The notes: generated from the letters alone by a model not told the origin. A DNA stretch of 64,000 nucleotides from Sipunculus nudus (GCA_026874595.1 CM049318.1:35731956-35795955), one strand, 5' to 3'; shown: positions 10,640 to 23,019, counted from the stretch's first letter. Translations and numbers: made by a program.

Positions 10640-11293
10640 AGCCTGCGTCAAATATCCAACGGCCTCCGGCCGATTTGGTGGATCGCCAGAAAGTCGCCGA
10701 ATTCCAAGCCCGCCAGGAGGTCGAGCGTATTTTAAAATCTAACCTGTCGCATATCGGACGTGGATTGGGCGGGGCCCGCTGAATATGGTGATCAAAAATT
10801 GCCCGGCGGCCGTCGGTAGTCGGGCGAAGGCCGCCCGGTATAATGGCAGGCGCCGTCCGAGTTGCAGCCGGTGGTCATTTGTTCTGTCGATGCCAGCCAG
10901 ACACCTGACGGAGAACAGTCCTGCCTGACGTCGTCTGAGTATATATATGGCAGTAAAATGTTTGTCACATCATTTTTTAAAAATATCATATCGAATTTAA
11001 GCAAAAATGCGTCTAAAATCGTCGGATTGCTGCCCGAACATCGATCGCATGTTGGCCGCTGCCCGAGCGATCTACGGGCGACTTGTTTACGAGCTCTGCG
11101 ACCTCAAAAATCGTCATCGGAAAATCGCTGATTTAAGAACAGGTTTTCGGCCCTGCGATCGTCGGCCGACCCCTAAATTCACGGCGAAATCGGCAGTGAT
11201 CGAGCAATCACCGGCCGTATTTCTGTGGAAAATGCTTTTTTTCAGCTCGCAGAGAAGTCGGACGGGCTCCGTTTTGGATATGTGACGCAGGCT
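10640..11293. mobile_element. Harbinger-type non-autonomous DNA element, 654 bp, TTA target site
   Basis: The left end AGCCTGCGTCAAATATCC and right end GGATATGTGACGCAGGCT are inverted repeats with one mismatch, flanked by TTA at 10637-10639 and 11294-11296. A 3-bp TWA duplication is typical of PIF/Harbinger. The interior is markedly GC-rich compared with its surroundings, with CGGCCG- and GTCGG-type motifs on both strands and one AT-rich break near 10940-11010. Short open frames inside show no transposase motif. Confidence 0.6.
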
Positions 11294-11296
11294 TTA

Positions 11297-12209
11297 GAAA
11301 CAGTTGACCCATGACAGGTCCTTGCATTGCATGGGATAAATAAAACTTATCTAAATATGCTAATTGAGAACGTTTACAGAAAAATGATACAATATATACC
11401 GATAGCGTATATATGTATGTGTAAATAACTGTGTAGTTATATCAATTCCAGCTAAAGTGCTCGATGCTTTGTATAGAGCATCTTATGTTGGACTTACATA
11501 ATATTACTTTATATTTTGTAAGACAAAGTCTTTTGGGGACAAACTCTCTTCCTCCCCACCACCACACGTGCCATATGTCCTGGTAGTTTGCTTTCACCAA
11601 AGGCACGTGGTATTAACGTATGATCTATTACCTGGATGCAGTTGCCTGTCAGAAATGCAGCTGCCAGGACCGTTCCCAAACTAGTGCCACCTTATGAGAG
11701 AAAAGAGTAACACTGAAGCAGATTTACATGACACGGATGAGATCTAATTTTCATATTTCACAGAAGGGACCAATTATCTTTAATGGGCCATTTTATCCAC
11801 GACAAATAACAAGAAGTTATCCTGAAAATGTTATTCATTTAAGACAGTTGTTTTGCATGGAGGTCGGGGCTATATTTCACCTCGAGTGCCAGGGGCTGAC
11901 ATCCTTTCTGATATAGGCTGTCATGTTTGCGCTTGGTGCAAGTTTGTGGCCTGTTGTACAGTTAACCACCAAGCGCCACTGGTTGAGCGCTTAGATGTGG
12001 TTAGGGTAATCGTTAAAAGTTTGATGATGATTATAATGATAAAAAATATACATTATACGAAATACCACTACAACAATTGTGATTCTGATGATAATGATAA
12101 TCATAGAAGGTTTATTATATGGAATCTGCATGGACAAAATCTTTACCGTGATGCTGCGCGGCGCAGCTACAAGGTGGATTGTGCGCCATGTTTGTTTTGC
12201 GCGACTGAT
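11297..12209. other. Intergenic sequence, no gene recognised
   Basis: Mixed sequence. A stretch rich in GATGAT and ATAATGAT triplets lies around 12020-12110. Open frames across 11853-12263 show no domain and overlap low-complexity and repeat sequence. Confidence 0.35.
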
Positions 12210-12635
12210 CCTGCCCGGTGCAACTTTTTTCCTTCCGTGGGTACGAGAGTACGCAAACGGTAGAGGAATAAAATATGGGCAGATCCATTAATATTTAAGG
12301 AGAAAACACTATAATTTATGTATATTTAACAAACGTGGTATGTGAATTTGTCCCTTTAATGACAATGTGGCGATAACGATATTTTTTTCTCAACGTTTTT
12401 ATTATGTTTAATTTATACTTATGTATTTTCGATGTAAGTTTCAAATGATCAGGGAACAATATGATAATAACAGAATTCGTTTGCTAAACAGGTGAAAGCA
12501 AATCATAACGAAACGAATTTTAATCGAACCTGTATATTTCATTTATGTCCGTGCGGCTGGACCTAAAATTGGTCAATATGAACTAAAAATCAAAATTAAT
12601 TGTGTGCGCGCGGTGTCTGAGAAACATTTTATTTA
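12210..12635 (+). repeat. Dispersed repeat R6, copy 2
   Basis: The first half (about 12215-12360: CGGTGCAAC, AAACACTATA, TGGTATGTGAAT) matches 49475-49620. The second half (12440-12635) matches 2170-2400. Copy 2 therefore links the other partial copies into one family. Confidence 0.5.
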
Positions 12636-12639
12636 ATCT

Positions 12640-13124
12640 GATGAACGAATGATAGGAATTATGACGTTCAATACCCGTTGCTTCGAAAAAAATGTATGAT
12701 TTATGAAAAAAGTACATGATAAATGTACCAATAGATGCGCTTCTACGCCTGCGAGTGAAATGTAAGGCAAGAAATAACTGTACTAGGCTGATATCTCGTG
12801 TATGAAATATGTCGTTTTTTTTTTAATATCCTGCATCGTGAATCTGCCCTCGCCCATGACCCTCTAATTATCATCGGTGGTTGATAAGTAAGAAAACGTC
12901 GTGGTCCAAAGCATGAAGCTATCATCGACTACTTTTAGTTTCTTTTCATTTGACCGTTTTTATCTCATCCCTTACGTGGCAACGTTCGTGTTAGGTCACC
13001 GCACACTGGCCTTCATATGAAACAATTTCCTTTGGTTAAGTTAGGTTGTTAACTTTAAATGCTTGATAAGATATCTTTATTTCTATATGAATGTAGAGTA
13101 ATATTACACTTCTACAAGCCATCT

Positions 13125-13169
<45 letters not shown>

Positions 13170-13721
13170 AATATATATATTTATAATATATATGTGTGTG
13201 TATTATTTATATATATATTATTTATGTTTATATATGAGTTTTTGTTCGTATGTTTTATCTCTGAATATATAAAGTGATTTTCTGTGTGAATAACGAAAAT
13301 TTTCCCTGTAATGCACACATAAAGAGCCACAGATTCATACGATTCACTGCTTGCGTGTATAATTTGCGTAGTCTGAATCCGGTCCAACTTTACTGTTAAA
13401 GGTTGTTTGAACCTAAAGGCTTGTTTCGGCACTGTCATGTTAACCGAAGATGGGATGTTAATCGTCGGCGCATCGTAAATATCAGCTCCAGATTATTAGC
13501 TTTCATGAGTCTCAGGTTTACCATTGGGGCCTCGGGGTTACAACTGTCACGGGATAATCCATACAAGAGCTTGCGGCTGTGATGTCTTGGAAGCTGTATA
13601 TGTCTACTTACGTTAGTGCTTTTCAGTTGTTGAGGATGTTATGAAAAGACAACCTGCACAAGGTCTCCATCTAGCGGTGGAATGAGAAATCAAAAGCAAC
13701 ACCGGGATTGTAAGCAAAGGT
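12640..13721. other. Intergenic sequence with a CT microsatellite
   Basis: A (CT)n tract at about 13129-13164 is followed by TA- and TG-rich low-complexity sequence to about 13230. The 13-mer CTGCACAAGGTCT at 13654-13666 occurs in inverted form at 13910-13922, inside the neighbouring hAT element. No gene was seen. Confidence 0.5.
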
Positions 13722-13729
13722 CATCTATC

Positions 13730-15783
13730 CAGACATGGGGTCTATTACAGATGTTCTATTACTATTACTATTACTATTACTTTCAATTTCTGATATTACT
13801 ATTACTATTACTATTACCACAGTTTATCTTCTATTACTATTACTATTACTATTACTTGGGTATCTATTACTATTACTATTACTATTACTTTAACTGATGA
13901 GTGGATTCTAGACCTTGTGCAGCCATGAGTGCTATAAACTAGCACTACAGACATTTTTAAATAATATAACAAGCACCTATATCATCCAGTTATAACCTAC
14001 ACAATTTTCTTATACTGTGTCTGTCATTTACAAGAAGCCTAATGATACTGGAATCTTAATTATTTCAGCTTCTTTAATTATGTTTTTTTTTATATTTTGA
14101 AAACTCAATGATTATAAGGACGCTTTAAGTCGAAATGATAAGATAATTGTATGAACTCTTGAATACATGTAATTTAAAAGCAACCCATTGTACAGGACCT
14201 GGCATACGTAAAACATTGATTTATAATAATATGCATACTTGTACATTTTATATTATTTTCATATATATTTCACATAAATTTATTTTATAGTACATACTTC
14301 CATTTAGATTTGATCTTCTTTCTCCTAGTAAAAAAATTAAGATTTTCAGTGTAACTAAAATTGTCTCCAAAGTAATCATAGTATTCATGATTATTGCATA
14401 TTAATATTTAGTATCAAAACTGACAATTCAGTCCTTTATGTATGTATCAGGAGAGGAATTTATGTAGGGCTGTGTCCTGTTTCCCAATCCTTATAAATAT
14501 ATCCAATAAAAATACTGATGATGTCAAGATTCTGGACAGATTCTAAACTGGAGACAAAAGTACCCATCTTCTCGCGTGTATTATTTTATCACATCTTGAG
14601 AGTGAACAGAGAGCTGGTAAACTTTACAATAATGCTAGCATGCATGGCTTTTATTCTTCAGGCATGCCCTTCTTCATTGCAGCAAAACCAGCATAGGATA
14701 ATTTAGGAATATAGAGAGTGAATTAAACTTACATCAATTTTACAAAACAAATAAAATATTATATATATCACTTTCACAATAAATTTGATATTAAACAATC
14801 ATGTACTTTAAATTTTGTACATAACAGGATCTAATTATTTGATATCAAAATTTCACATATTAAATAATAAAATATTAACAGTTACTTATATTCTCATATT
14901 ATATAATCAGATAAATTAATATCGTGAAAAAAATGGTTCATTTAATTTTCAAAACATAATTTAAGATATTGAATGAAGGTCTTCAAGATTGGTACTATGA
15001 AATAACAGACAAGTATTAAAAGAATAGTTTTAAAAGAATATGTATATAAATTAACTAGATCATACATGTGCTTGCAGCATGACTTTATCTAAGTGAATTT
15101 AGTACTGGTATGGGTTTATATAGCATTGAAGGTTTCAATACTTAATGGGTAGTGAAAACACCATAAGCTTATCATAAACATTTATGGTCTGCACTGGGTC
15201 TGGTTCCATATTATATTTTTCATGAATGTGTGTTATTGTAATCTGTATGATTAAAATGCAAAGTGGTTTGTGAAAATAAATCAAGGTACATTTCAGAATA
15301 TGCACATGGATTGATGGATGTGAGATAATAATACACAATAATAATACACTATTTATCTGTCTCTTAACATTAAACATGCCTCTGTTTATCCATGGTTTAC
15401 CAATCAAAAGTTCAGATTGTGCCAGGTAACTTATTTGGCTGTGACCTGCTCTGTCCAGTACTCTTATGTAATTAGCACCAGTGGTCACCAGCAATGTGGC
15501 AGCTGGCCAATGCTTGTCTCAATAATAGGCTCATCCTGGGCAATTACTGGACAAGAACTGAGTCTGTTCAGCATTATTTGCTGATATGCTTCATGATCAA
15601 GGGGCTCACAGGAAGTAATAGAAAGTAATATGTATTACTCTATTACTTTGCCTTCTGTTTCTATTACTATTACTATTACAGCTCAGATTTTTGAGTCTAT
15701 TACTATTACTATTACTATTACATGGAAAAAGCTGTAATAGTCTATTACTATTACTATTACTTATTACTATTACCCCATGTCTG
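13730..15783. mobile_element. hAT-type DNA element, 2054 bp, 8-bp target duplication, TATTAC subterminal arrays
   Basis: The perfect 12-bp inverted ends CAGACATGGGGT and ACCCCATGTCTG are flanked directly by the 8-bp duplication CATCTATC (13722-13729, 15784-15791). CAG-type ends with an 8-bp duplication are the hAT signature. Just inside each end are clusters of TATTAC repeats, four blocks at about 13763-13890 and several at about 15630-15770, separated by short unique spacers. The interior is very AT-rich; no transposase could be read, so it is non-autonomous or decayed. Two open frames inside (14518-14706 +, 15135-15494 -) have no recognisable domain. Confidence 0.75.
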
Positions 15784-15795
15784 CATCTATCTATA

Positions 15796-16615
15796 TCTAA
15801 TACTTATAAAAGGAATTCGGTTCACGTCTGTTCGCAACGTTTTCTAAAACCGCGTTGTGTACAATCAAGTGCCATACATCATTTTAAAGGTTATTATCCC
15901 CGAAGTGACATAGGTGATAGGAGAATAAATTATTTTAATGTACATATAATTTGGAGTGATTTTTCCGTTTTTACGGACTTGCACGGAGGTTCGACCGAGC
16001 ACAACCGAACTGCATCGTTGTCACTCAACCTTCAAACACTACTATTGTTCATATGAATAACACTTGTTTTCATTGAGGGATTTGAGCCTGTCGGTCATTA
16101 CATTTGACCACGTGCGTGGTCAGTAAAAAGAGAGAAAAACACATGTTTCTCGCTTTATGAAATGGAGAGTTCAACCCAGGAGGATTAATGACAAAACCTA
16201 ATTCAAGTCCCAATTTCAGGAACAGACGTGGAGTGGGGTGGGGTGGAGTGGTGTCGGGGGGTTCAGGCCTCAAAATTTGTATGATACAATGAAAAAAAAA
16301 GTTGCGGTGGCTGAAATTTGGATACGGACCCTCTGCATGGAGTCCCGTTTGGTCCGCTTCTGCTACTTACGAGGTATGAATATTTCTGTTTCTTTCTTCA
16401 GGATCAGTTTCCTTGCAACTAACATTTAATAAATCTTTCATGTGTTCCTCACATCAACATTATCTTTATACGTCCAGCGATAGAATCCAGTCAAATATTA
16501 TCGAAAACCTGAATGACCCCGCGTCTCATTCCGGTTCGCAATGTAAACATCATCACTGACCAAGTCTTCAAGGTAAACATACCGATGTATAAATTTCTTG
16601 CCACGAGGACAACCC
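15796..16615 (-). repeat. Inverted repeat arm R1-B (partner 2962-3771)
   Basis: The reverse complement of this segment aligns with 2962-3771 over its whole length. It starts five bases after the hAT element's target duplication. Inside are the GGGGTGGGGTGG stretch and GTTGCGGTGGCTGAAA, which also recurs at about 17022. Confidence 0.65.
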
Positions 16616-16895
16616 AAAAAAAAATGTAAAAAAATTATACGTATTTTAATGAGACAGTTTCACACTGAAAACCTTTATTTTCTGTTAACTTTTAGAATAA
16701 AAAAATGAGCCAGCATTTCACATCTCAGTTAATATATCTCCCCGGTAATTAGCACGGTATACCGATTTATCAGCTAGTTACAAAATAAGAAATGAGTAGG
16801 ATGAACCTGAGACCTTGTATGGCCGTTGAATTTGTGATATTATTCCCCTAGTGTGTCTTATTTTCCTCTCTAATCTTTGAAAACCATATACAGGG

Positions 16896-17065
16896 GTGGA
16901 TCCAGGATTTAGGAAAAGGAGGGGTGCAACCCGGAAGCACTAAAGACAAAACCTAAAAAAAGGTCCCTACGTCCGGAAAGGGGTCCAGACCGCAAATTTT
17001 GGTCTAAAATCCTCTAAAAAAGTTGCGGTGGCTGAAAAAGAACGGGAGGGGACGGGTCCGGACCC
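16896..17065. mobile_element. Possible hAT-type MITE remnant
   Basis: It begins CAGGGGTGGATCCAGGATTT and ends GGTCCGGACCCTG, ends of hAT style, with G-rich and C-rich patches between. The flanks do not show a convincing 8-bp duplication, so the borders are uncertain. Confidence 0.3.
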
Positions 17066-17689
17066 TGATATACATGCATATAACTTATACACGATTCCAT
17101 GTTGACAGTGCATGGCTTAACACGAATATTTGTTGCAGGGCTTTTTTTTTCATCAAAGAAACATTTAGTGAATGGACCGTGTACATAAACGGAGAAAAAT
17201 ATATTCAGTCAGATAAGTTTTTTTTCTTTAAACATGAACTATTTTTATTTACAAGGCTTCGGTCAAAATCCGGTATATGACTGAAATACAGCAGACAATT
17301 GGTCAAGCACGTGGAATGCGCATGCGCATAATGATAAAATGTATAGGTAATCTGCTTCGTACTAAAGAAGAATTAAGCCATTGTATAGAATCAAGTTTTT
17401 TTATGGGACATTGTTTTGCCCCGGCGACTTATTAAAGCAGGCCCGACGTCTGATCAAGGAAATACGGTAGATCTGATCGACACCGGTGTAAATATTTCAG
17501 GCTACCCAAATTTCAGTTTAAGACCCTCCCGGGTAATATGACAGCAATTTCGAATTATCCCGAGGATAACGTGAAATAAGGTCCGGGTTAGCCCCTCCCC
17601 TCCCCTGAAATGATAAATTTGTATTCTTTTATCTCTTGACATATAAGTTGAATAGATACGTTAAAGATGCAACTAGATATCTGCAATCT

Positions 17690-17895
17690 AAGGGTAACAG
17701 CTTCCCTCATATGTTTATATTCACTTATTCGACCCACATTCCCAGGAAAATTCGTGCATAAGTGACCTTACATTTGTAAATATTCCTTGATGGCGTCCTG
17801 AAACCGGAGCTTGTTCCGGATCCACACCAAGATCTTCCGATTTTTTTCTGAACCCAATCCCAAAATGTGTAAATTTTAAGAGACTCCATTCAGGG
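17690..17895 (+). repeat. Dispersed repeat R2, truncated copy
   Basis: It shares TTCACTTATTCG, CCCACATTCCCAGG, TTCGTGCATAAGTGA, ATTCCTTGATG and CACACCAAGATCTTC with the fuller copies at 35133 and 59351. Both ends of the family are missing here. Confidence 0.6.
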
Positions 17896-18159
17896 TTGCG
17901 AGAATTCTATACTAAACAGGGTGGATGGAAAATTTCAGAATAGGAGTTTTGAACATCCCGTTTCAGGTATACAAGTGTTTTGGAATGTTGTAATTCCAAT
18001 ATATAAATCCCACAGAAGAAAACTGCATGAGAAACGTCTGCAATGCTTCTTGTTATCAAGCGTGTATTATTCTATTTTCCAGAAATTGAAAAAGAGCGTC
18101 AGCGCCCCCCCCCCCCCCAAAATCTGCCACTGTTAATTGCGAGAAGTGCAGGACAGCTT

Positions 18160-18620
18160 GAAAGTTTTATGAAGGCTCGGGAGCAATATAAAAATCAATG
18201 ACCAATTTACTGTTGTCAAATTATCGCATTCCTTGGGCAGTTAGTCAATTGAAATATTCGGTAAGCGTCCCCTTGAGCTGTGTCACACGTGAATGGTTCA
18301 CAAGACACGCATTAGGAGAAATCAGCAAGGACAATTACTCGTTCTGACCTCGGCTTTTTATCTCATACCGCGCTAGTCCCAACAGCTTTTCAGGGCAATT
18401 TACAGGTTATTGTTACCAACACCACTTGACCTGATCAAATTAACTGCAGCAGGCATCCGCTCAAGTCTATTAACCAACTAATTATGCCCGTCGCATTACA
18501 AAGACAGAACAGTCATTTTATGAGGTGAATGTCCGCCAATGTGTCAACAATCTCCTTGTCGTTGCTGCCTAAGATGGAGTTTAATTAGCACGTGATGCAA
18601 GGGTAATTTATTCTGTAATT
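18160..18620. promoter_or_regulatory. Repeat-free, motif-rich stretch; candidate conserved regulatory element
   Basis: About 450 bp of complex sequence without microsatellites or recognised repeats. It holds TTAATTAG and CTAATTATG homeodomain-type sites, AACAATCTCCTTGTCG resembling paired Sox sites, ACAAAG, and GTAATTTATGG Hox-like sites. This is pattern-based only; conservation was not tested. Confidence 0.25.
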
Positions 18621-20199
18621 TATGGGAAACATATTTTATCACATTCCTAGTTTTATTTTTATTTCGCGGAAGTAACAAATATATATTTATTATCAATACT
18701 TTGATGGCATTTTAATATTTGAGTTTTATTTTAAATTAATTTTTGTATTTATGTATCACAATTAAATGATAACAAAACTTCCACGTACGACGGGTATAAA
18801 ATCAATAAAATATTCTATAGAATGGAAGAACAAATATGAACAAATTCGACTGTTTATTGTTTTTGAACATTTATACTTTCGCAATAGATAAGGAACACCG
18901 ACAGTACTGACTGAGGAACCCTTTAACTACATAAGAATTTAGTAAAAGATAGTCGTGTTTTACACAATTCGAAAAGTATGACAATTCTATTCTAACTTTC
19001 TCCTGCAACTTTCCTCTATTTCATTAATCATATATGCAGTCATCTAGATAATTCGCGATCTCTACATAATGTGTTTGTTTTGTGATCAGCATCATCAACT
19101 TCAGCAGTCACCATCATCCTTATCATATATATTATATCGTATATCATACACATTTTTACCATCAATTTCTGTAACTTTGCTTCTGCTGTTACAGGTAATA
19201 CTGTATCATTTACGTCGTCATGAAATTTTCACAATCCTGCTCTAATTTTAGGTTTGGGTGTTTAAAAAAAGTTAAACTATGCCTATATACGTCCCCTCTC
19301 TCCGCAGATAGATTCTAGCCTTCGACGCTATACTCGGGGTACTTTCTTACCTCATCCCCGCGCCTTTATTGAACCCTGACAGGTTTATTTCTCCCATTTT
19401 CTCGAAACCCATTATGGGGCTGCTTATTTTGCGTACACACTAAAACCCGGATGTCATAGGTCATATGTCAAAACTATGGGTAAATCGCCGGTCATACAAA
19501 TACAATTTTTTTTACAAGAGAATTAAAAACAATTGAAATACCTAGTATTGCATATTTGTTATAAACTTACTATTTAACCTTATCAAGGGCTGCAATATGC
19601 TGAAAGGCCAATTCGTGCAAACTTTGCTGGGAACATCAAAACAAACATGAGTGATGGCATCTCTAGGGTGTTAATTGCTTGATGACAAGTTGGGAATGTC
19701 AGCGTCCCCACACACGTGATTCATCAAACCTGTTTACGTAAACAGGCACAACCCAGTGAAGTTATAGGGCGCACTGTGACAGTACTAACGTCTGCACAAT
19801 GCTAGTACTCAAGGAGGATTCTCAAAAATGCGCGTTATGTTCACCAAACAAGTGTCATAATGAATGACAGTTCTAAATTATAATATTTCAGTTTTAACAC
19901 ATACATCATTTGCCCCTCTCCGTTTACTTTGTTAGAATAAAGTTACTGAAGTTACTGTTTGCAAGGGCGGACAGAAGATTTAAGAAAGGTTTGACTCAGC
20001 ACTCTGTCAGCGGGAAATGGCTAAGAGGTATATACATGTGTACTTTATTATGTACACCTTGTGACAACTTTCGCATGCAAAACGTTAAGGGATATGAAAA
20101 GATGCGAGGGGAAATGATATTGAGCGTGTTTTATTCAAGTTTTAGGACAAAAAGGAGGGGGCACCCGTCCCCTGTGCCCCTTCTAAATTCACCCCTAAG
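18621..20199. other. AT-rich intergenic sequence, no gene recognised
   Basis: It contains a complex patch at about 19590-19810 with forkhead-like AAACAAACA and the palindromic TTTACGTAAA, and a hAT-style end at about 20150-20195 just before the LINE relic. No gene was identified. Confidence 0.35.
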
Positions 20200-21119
20200 T
20201 CTGGTGAATGCACAGAACCTTTCTGATAGCAATATATACAATCAAATGATATGGCATAATGCGCATATGAAAATATTTCAAATGAATAAAAAACTTTTCC
20301 ATGCTGGCATGTGGTATGTGAGGGACTTGTTAGATGATAAAGGTAAAATTATTCCATTTAGTATATGGCAGAAAAGTGGGGTCTTACCAAAATTTTATAT
20401 GCAGTTGAGAGGAATTATATTTTAAGTGCTTAACAGAAATATCTGTATACAAGGATTAAATCTAATGAAACAATAAAATTAGAGGCTCCACAAATTGAAA
20501 TATAAACTGAAGATAACATACCTTTTGTATTCACTTTATGTGAAGATACAACTTAAGTATATACAACCCCAAAAGGTTAGTAAATATATGGACAGTGTGG
20601 CTTTAAACTGGAAGACTATATTTCGCATTCCTTTCAATGTATGTTTGAATAATAAGCATAGGCTTTTTTATATAGAATGCTGCATGACTCTTTAGTGAAC
20701 AACTATTGGTTACATAAATGGAAGATTACAACGGATAATAATTGCACATTTTGTAACAATGACATTGAGACTATAAATTAAACATCTGCACTGGTCCTGC
20801 ACTCACATAATTCCAGTATGGAAATCATTTCTTGAATGGTTTAAGTAGAAAACTGGAAAGGACATTCAGCTTAGTAAGGAGGACGTCCTCCTGGGAAAGA
20901 TAGATGGAAATGCTACAATTAACTTGTGAATTAGTGAAATATATTGTTTATACTACACGCTTTACTGAATTTACTGGGTACAGATTAAACAAAAAAATAA
21001 AAAATGTATATCATCTTGAAAGGAACATAGTTAAAAATAATCCACTGTCTGTGAAAAGTTTTACAGATAAATGGAAAATCATTTTCAATGTACCACTTGT
21101 CAGAATAATGAAGTAAAAC
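20200..21119 (+). mobile_element. LINE ORF2 C-terminal relic (L1/Tx1-like), 5' truncated and frameshifted
   Basis: Pieces in successive frames give the usual post-reverse-transcriptase region of L1-like LINEs. About 20206-20425 reads IWHNAHMKI, then KKLFHAGMWYVRDLLDDKGK. 20495-20695 contains NWKTIFRIPFN. 20695-20780 reads LHKWKIT then CTFCNNDIETI, the start of the terminal zinc-binding motif, continued in another frame by HLHWSC. 20904-21116 reads ELVKYIVY, then FTDKWKIIF. At least three in-frame stops and two frame changes make it non-functional. The catalytic reverse transcriptase core and endonuclease are absent. The clade assignment is tentative; the LINE identity is fairly secure. Confidence 0.65.
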
Positions 21120-21208
21120 GGGTCTTTGGGGCTCAGGTTAATTATTATTTTAGGAATGGAAATTTAGTAATCATGTGTGGGATGCATGTAGAGTGAAGGC
21201 ATATCACA

Positions 21209-21818
21209 TGTGTCACGGGTCGCTCTGCCCCATGGGAGGGGTATGACGTAATAGTAGGTCGGCGAAGGGTATAGCGATGCCCGGAGGGTGGCTTAGTACC
21301 AGCCAGCCCTATCTCCGGTAATTTGTCATTGTCAGTCGGTTGGACTGGACTGTCACGAATAGCTTAATAGATTAAATTACAGCCAGGCTGGAAGGGATAA
21401 TTCGGTTTTAAATTATTTAACCAATCAGGATTAGTTGAAGAGAGTGGTTTTGAAAGATCATCCAATGAGGGTGAGAGATTAGGAGAGAGGCTGCGTGGGC
21501 AGCCGCGGGAGAATTTGAGAGCAACGAGCGGGCGAGGTAAGCAGACGGAAAGACTGTGTAATTTTGAAAACAAGGGAGGGAATACGCAAGGGCGATTCCC
21601 TTTAACAGGTCTAACTGCACTAAAGCTTAGAGTCCAGAGGGGACCTAGAGTTCTATAGTGGCAGTGTTAGTGTACAAGGATAGTACAAGAAGCTAATTCG
21701 AGAAGCCCGAAAGAAAGCCCAGAAAACATAGAGAACAAGTGTGTAAACCTCAGTGCTGAATAAAGCCTTTTTGATGTCATTAACTGTAACCAGCGGTTGT
21801 ATTTTTCATTCAGCAACA
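21209..21818 (+). mobile_element. Solo LTR, 610 bp, CACA target duplication
   Basis: It starts TGTGTCACGGG and ends CAGCAACA, flanked by CACA on both sides (21205-21208, 21819-21822). AATAAA at 21759-21764 sits about 55 bases from the 3' end, as in a U3-R-U5 layout, and sets the + orientation. The duplication lies partly in a CA-rich stretch, so it could be fortuitous. No internal retroelement region is adjacent. Confidence 0.5.
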
Positions 21819-21984
21819 CACACAAGCAAACTCACTGAAAAAAACAGCAAAACCTTGGACAGCGAGCCTTAGAGGTTTAAAACATGTCGTATTAATCCTC
21901 AAATCATAATCCTCAATACCCACATTTACAAACGCACATATCAGCTACGGCGGATATGATGATACACTGTAGTTTTAATATTTT

Positions 21985-22102
21985 TCATATATATATATGT
22001 GTATGTGTGTGTATATATATGTATATGTATATATGTATATTTATGTATATATATGTATATATGTATATTTATGTATATATATGTATGTATTTGCATATAC
22101 AT
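21985..22102. repeat. TA/TATG microsatellite
   Basis: Alternating TATATG, TGTG and TATA units lie in an otherwise AT-rich region (21820-22810) where no gene was recognised. Confidence 0.85.
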
Positions 22103-22811
22103 ACAGAACTGCAGGTTCATATAGTTAATACGTTACCTTTGTTAGACACCATTTACTTATTTATTGTTTTTTTTGCCTGATAGTTTTATTAATATTTGTT
22201 ATTTGTGGCGTATATTGTTTATTTGATGTTATGTGTATCCTTGAGAGTTTGTTGTAATTTAGTGATATATTGTGTAATGAAAAAGAACCTTTCTCGCCGT
22301 TCTCTCCTAATCAACTTTAAACAGACAAGTAAATACGTAGACAAAGGGAGAAAAAATGTTATACTGACAATTATGATTCACATTTTTCGTTTGCTGACCT
22401 AGTACTACTTTTACTACCGGGAAGATTATAATATTACCAGTTCTAATGAGATTATAATTTTAGGAGTTCCTATTAAATCGAACAACGACAACGTTTCTGA
22501 GCTGACCACAATGGAACAAATTTAATATTGTGATATAAACACCTCCTAGTTCTGCACGCACAAATGTTTACCTTTAGGATCAAACATAAGGAAATCTTGA
22601 CAATCGATTGACATTCTAATGCGATGACATTGCAAAAGAAGAGGATTTATATCGATTAGGATTCAGAGCGATGGTAAGTCCAGGTGTCCCTTCAAGCCTA
22701 ACAACCTTGAAAGTAGCCTAAAAATAGCTGACTGCAATTAATACAATTGATAAAACAAAATTATACCTAATAATTATTACTAACTACTCTACAAAATTCA
22801 AAAAAATCGTG

Positions 22812-22813
<2 letters not shown>

Positions 22814-22882
<69 letters not shown>

Positions 22883-22967
22883 ATAATAAGTGGTATAGCC
22901 GTGTTAGTCTGCAGTTGAAGCAAAGGTAAAGATAAACAGTGACGCCTTTAGAGAGACTAACTGGTTT

Positions 22968-23017
<50 letters not shown>
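22814..23017 (-). mobile_element. Penelope-like tail between two TA arrays
   Basis: (TA)n arrays at 22814-22879 and 22972-23015 flank about 90 bp. On the minus strand this 90-bp piece reads AGTTAGTCTCTCTAAAGGCG, then GACTAACACGGCTATACCAC, then a TTATTATTA tract. The TTAGTC..TAAGGCG phrase also occurs at 25021-25042. From memory such tails occur on Penelope-like or related retroelements; no search was possible. The two TA blocks suggest insertion into, or expansion beside, a TA tract. Confidence 0.4.

Positions 23018-23019
<2 letters not shown>

Noticed and set aside
11853-12263. A 136-codon open frame
   Set aside because: It spans a GAT-rich low-complexity stretch and repeat R6 and contains no recognisable protein motif.
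13682-13897. Open frame rich in Tyr and Leu
   Set aside because: It is a translation of the TATTAC arrays inside the hAT element.
19910-20200. The N-terminal half of the 171-codon frame as part of the LINE protein
   Set aside because: The LINE-like residues begin only near 20206; the earlier part is hAT-style and unrelated sequence fused by chance.
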